NCBI GenBank assembly: GCA_963774745.1
Contig: CAVZGE010000003.1
Span: forward strand, 372,001-436,000
Length of the DNA stretch: 64,000 nt
Direction: 5' to 3'
Source of the DNA: Prado023 sp963774745
Lineage (GTDB): Bacteria; Actinomycetota; Actinomycetes; S36-B12; CAIYMF01
Made by a program: the position numbers and the translations under genes. The notes beneath the pieces are model-generated. The model saw only the letters and a list, made by a program, of their open reading frames with translations, made no database searches and had not been told where the DNA came from. Below are positions 61,935-64,000 of this stretch, one piece after another. The first letter of the stretch is position 1, and every line of letters begins with the position of its first letter.

Positions 61935-63710
61935 ATGACGACCAACCTCTCCGGCAGCTTGTCCGAGTTCACCCTCGCCGAGGTCCTGTCCCTGCTGGGG
62001 ATGGGGGGGCGCACCGCCCGGATGCAGGTGACCACGGCCGATGCCGTGGGATGCGTGCACCTGGTTGACGGACGCGTCTCGTCGGCGACGGCCGACAGCG
62101 CCCGTGCCGCGCTGCTGCGCGGGGTCGTGGCCGCGCTCCCGGTCCCGGCCGACGACCTCGCCGGGGCCCTCGCAGCCGGGGATCCCGTGCGTGCCCTCGT
62201 GGATTCGGGCGCCGTGGACCGTGGTGCTGCCCAGGAGGTGGCGGCCGAGCAGTGCACCGAGGCGATCGGCGCGATGCTCGACTGGACGTCGGGGGAGTTC
62301 GCGGTGTGGGTGGGAGCCCAGGATCCCTCGGACATCGGGGTCCGCCTCGATGTCGGTGGGCTCGTCACGGCTGCGCGCGCGAGGTCCCAGGAGTGGCATG
62401 AGCTGCGCGCTGCCCTGCCCGGCTCCGACAGCGTGCTGGCGCTGGTTCCCGACGTGTCGCAGGCCCCCGTCGTCGATCGTGACGACTGGGCGGTCCTCGC
62501 CCGAGTGGACGGCAGGCGCACCCTGGCCGAGGTCCTGGCGGCGATGGGGGCATCCCCCCTGGCCGCCGGCAACCGCCTGGTCCAGCTGATGGGGCGCGGC
62601 CTGGTGGCCGTGCAGGTCGGCGGGGGCGATGTCGAGCAGGCGCAGGTCACCGCGATGCTCGAAGCCTTCGAGACCGGCCCGGTCGTGGAGCCGATCGAGC
62701 TCGAGGTGGCACCGGATCCGGACCTCGGGCCCGAGGTCCCTGACCTGTTCGGCACCGATCCGCAGGCCGTCGCGGAATGGCAGCTCGCAGGCGGTGGCCA
62801 CTGGGTCGTCGAGGAGCCGACGCCCGTTGTGACGGCCGCAGCAGATCCTGGGGCGGATCGATTCGAGGAGTCCGTGGCCGTCGGCGACTGGGCGGCCCTG
62901 GTTGCCCCCGACCTGCTTGCCGATCCGGAGCCGGTCCTCGTGCAGCCGTTCGCGGCTGGGGTCGAGCGAGCGCCCTACGAGCTCGAGCCGATCGGCTTCG
63001 CCGCTGAGCCGGAGGCGTTCGCCGGTGCGGAGGTCGGCTACGCGACCGAGTCCGCCGGCTACCCCGTCGAATCCGCCGGCTACGCGACCGAGTCAGCCGG
63101 GTACGCGACCGAGTCCGCCGGGTACCCGGCCGAGCCGATCGGCTTCGCCCCGGAGACGACTGGGAGCGCGTATGCCAGCGCGTACGCGGTCGAGTCGGCG
63201 GCCCTGGTCGTCGAGCCGGTGGCCGAGCCTGTGGCCGAGCCTGTCGTCGCCCTCGAAGCGACCCCGGAGGTGGCGGAGTCCTTCGCCTGGTCCCCATGGG
63301 CCCAGGAGATGGGTCTGGGTGAGCCCCCTGCCGTCATCGCCCCGGCCCCCGTAGGGCAGGACTTCGCGGAGCTGCTCGCCACCGGAGATGGGCACGGCCA
63401 CACCGACGCGTTCCCCGTCCCGCAGGTGCCCGCCGCGGGAGCAGCCTACGAGCACGTCGCGCCGATCGACCCCGTCGACCAGGACGCGCTCGTGTCGTTC
63501 GTGCCCCAGCCGCGGATCGCCGGGGATGGCGTCGTCAGCCCCTCGGCGCAGGCCCAGCCCGTGGGGGCCCACGCCATCGAGCCGGCCCCGGCCCAGGTGC
63601 CGGATGCGGCCCCGGCGAGCGCGACCGAGGTGGCTCGGGGCGAGTCTGCTCCGGACCCGCTGGCCGGGGGGCTGCTGGCGCACCTGATGTCCAGCGTCCG
63701 AGGACTCTGA
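61935..63710 (+). CDS. DUF4388 domain protein with a low-complexity repeat region, next to pilB
   Basis: This 591-residue protein begins with a DUF4388 domain (residues about 3-130; LSGSLSEFTLAEVLSLLGMG, then GGRTARMQVTTADAVGCVHL and VDGRVSSAT), followed by a second helical domain (about 170-245, VLARVDGRRTLAEVLAAMGA) resembling the PatA-type winged region. The last 330 residues are acidic, Pro/Ala/Glu-rich and contain a heptapeptide repeat. DUF4388 proteins often sit beside gliding or pilus genes; the next gene is a PilB-type ATPase. There is no membrane segment. ATG 61935 follows AGGAAGG. Confidence 0.82.
   Translation: MTTNLSGSLSEFTLAEVLSLLGMGGRTARMQVTTADAVGCVHLVDGRVSSATADSARAALLRGVVAALPVPADDLAGALAAGDPVRALVDSGAVDRGAAQEVAAEQCTEAIGAMLDWTSGEFAVWVGAQDPSDIGVRLDVGGLVTAARARSQEWHELRAALPGSDSVLALVPDVSQAPVVDRDDWAVLARVDGRRTLAEVLAAMGASPLAAGNRLVQLMGRGLVAVQVGGGDVEQAQVTAMLEAFETGPVVEPIELEVAPDPDLGPEVPDLFGTDPQAVAEWQLAGGGHWVVEEPTPVVTAAADPGADRFEESVAVGDWAALVAPDLLADPEPVLVQPFAAGVERAPYELEPIGFAAEPEAFAGAEVGYATESAGYPVESAGYATESAGYATESAGYPAEPIGFAPETTGSAYASAYAVESAALVVEPVAEPVAEPVVALEATPEVAESFAWSPWAQEMGLGEPPAVIAPAPVGQDFAELLATGDGHGHTDAFPVPQVPAAGAAYEHVAPIDPVDQDALVSFVPQPRIAGDGVVSPSAQAQPVGAHAIEPAPAQVPDAAPASATEVARGESAPDPLAGGLLAHLMSSVRGL
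63030..63155 (+). repeat. Tandem 21-bp coding repeat (SAGYATE heptapeptide)
   Basis: Four exact-length units begin at 63051, 63072, 63093 and 63114 and encode SAGYPVE, SAGYATE, SAGYATE and SAGYPAE; degenerate copies flank them (EVGYATE before, PIGFAPE after). Unit-to-unit identity is high, which suggests recent expansion or gene conversion. Confidence 0.87.
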
Positions 63711-63783
63711 TGGCTGGGCCGCCCGCAGGGGTGGCCCGGGGCCCGGCAGATGATGTGCGGGGACCCGCGGGGGAGCGTGGGCC

Positions 63784-64000
63784 GTGAAGCAACTGGGAGA
63801 TGTCCTGCTCGAGCGTGGCCTGGCCACGCCCGAACAGGTCTATGAGGCCGGGCAGGAGCAGCGCCGGGTCGGGCGCAGCATGGGTCGGGTCCTGGTCGAC
63901 CAGGGCGTCCTCAGCGAGGCCGACCTGGTTGCGGCGCTGGCCACCCAGATCGGCCTGGACTACGTCGACCTCGGCGACGCCCTGATCGACCCCTCAGCCA
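63784..64000 (+). CDS. pilB: Type IV pilus assembly ATPase PilB/GspE, N-terminal part (cut by window edge)
   Basis: Seventy-two residues are visible. They match the GspE/PilB N-terminal domain: KQLGDVLLERGLATPEQVYEA, then GRSMGRVLVDQGVLSEADLV and ALATQIGLDYVDLGD. The full protein would be a cytoplasmic ATPase powering pilus extension; the Walker motifs lie beyond the window. GTG 63784 follows GGGGGAG. The gene starts 73 bp after the DUF4388 gene, so a pilus operon probably continues to the right. Confidence 0.85.
   Translation, partial: MKQLGDVLLERGLATPEQVYEAGQEQRRVGRSMGRVLVDQGVLSEADLVAALATQIGLDYVDLGDALIDPSA

Noticed and set aside
63030..63155. A CRISPR-like repeat array
   Set aside because: Units are 21 bp without spacers and remain in frame as a heptapeptide.

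Overview
The window is a GC-rich chromosomal segment from a member of the Actinomycetota. Three gene orders point to this. One is the pgsA2 - DUF881 - small basic protein - DUF881 - gcvH - FHA - MerR - bifunctional nuclease - MerR - gcvP array. The second is the phosphatidylinositol mannoside set (pgsA1, patA-like, pimA) followed by pdxS, pdxT and yebC. The third is ruvCAB - yajC - secDF - relA, with hisS/aspS and then rarA - alaS - ruvX - mltG - aroE further on. GTG starts and ATGA/GTGA stop-start overlaps are frequent. I saw no tRNA, rRNA, IS element, prophage or CRISPR array. The closest genus cannot be fixed from the sequence alone.

Layout. 1-10.6 kb is carbon storage and sugar uptake: glgE and glgB (reverse strand, glgB cut by the window edge), a LacI regulator, a sugar ABC importer, a GH1 beta-glucosidase and a convergent glgX. 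10.6-12.2 kb has a crotonase and a small NAD(P)-binding protein, closed by two hairpins. 12.4-23.5 kb is the conserved array of envelope lipid and sugar-nucleotide genes, membrane and division-associated small proteins, two MerR regulators with look-alike palindromes, and glycine cleavage genes. 23.5-26.8 kb holds a HAD phosphatase, a hotdog protein and an EF-G-like GTPase. 26.9-30.2 kb is phosphatidylinositol mannoside synthesis. 30.3-35.6 kb has a DUF3048 lipoprotein, pyridoxal phosphate synthase, YebC and a wax ester synthase/DGAT with a lysine-rich tail. 35.7-43.7 kb is LexA-boxed ruvCAB, the Sec accessory genes and the stringent-response enzyme. 43.8-50 kb has a DUF349 protein, a cyclophilin, a metallo-hydrolase, hisS and aspS. 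50-54.9 kb has copper-type CopC/CopD-CtaG, a membrane protein and a GNAT enzyme. 54.9-61.8 kb runs from rarA to aroE. From 61.9 kb a type IV pilus locus appears to begin (DUF4388 protein, PilB N-terminus).

Two window-wide patterns stand out. First, four genes (glgE, pdxS, the DGAT, copC) are each broken by one extra G/C inside a 3-4 nt G/C run. Removing that base restores an ordinary protein each time, so these look like consensus sequence errors rather than true pseudogenes. Two of them create false gene fusions (pdxS-pdxT, copC-copD). Second, at least ten genes have a TANNNT hexamer ending 6-7 nt before their start codon, as expected of leaderless transcripts; this helps choose several starts.

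I did not find a clearly new system. The best leads are the paired MerR palindromes, the PAKKA-tailed acyltransferase, the zinc-ribbon FHA protein, the degenerate phosphomannomutase domain and a possible structured leader before the pilus locus. No gap exceeds 200 bases.
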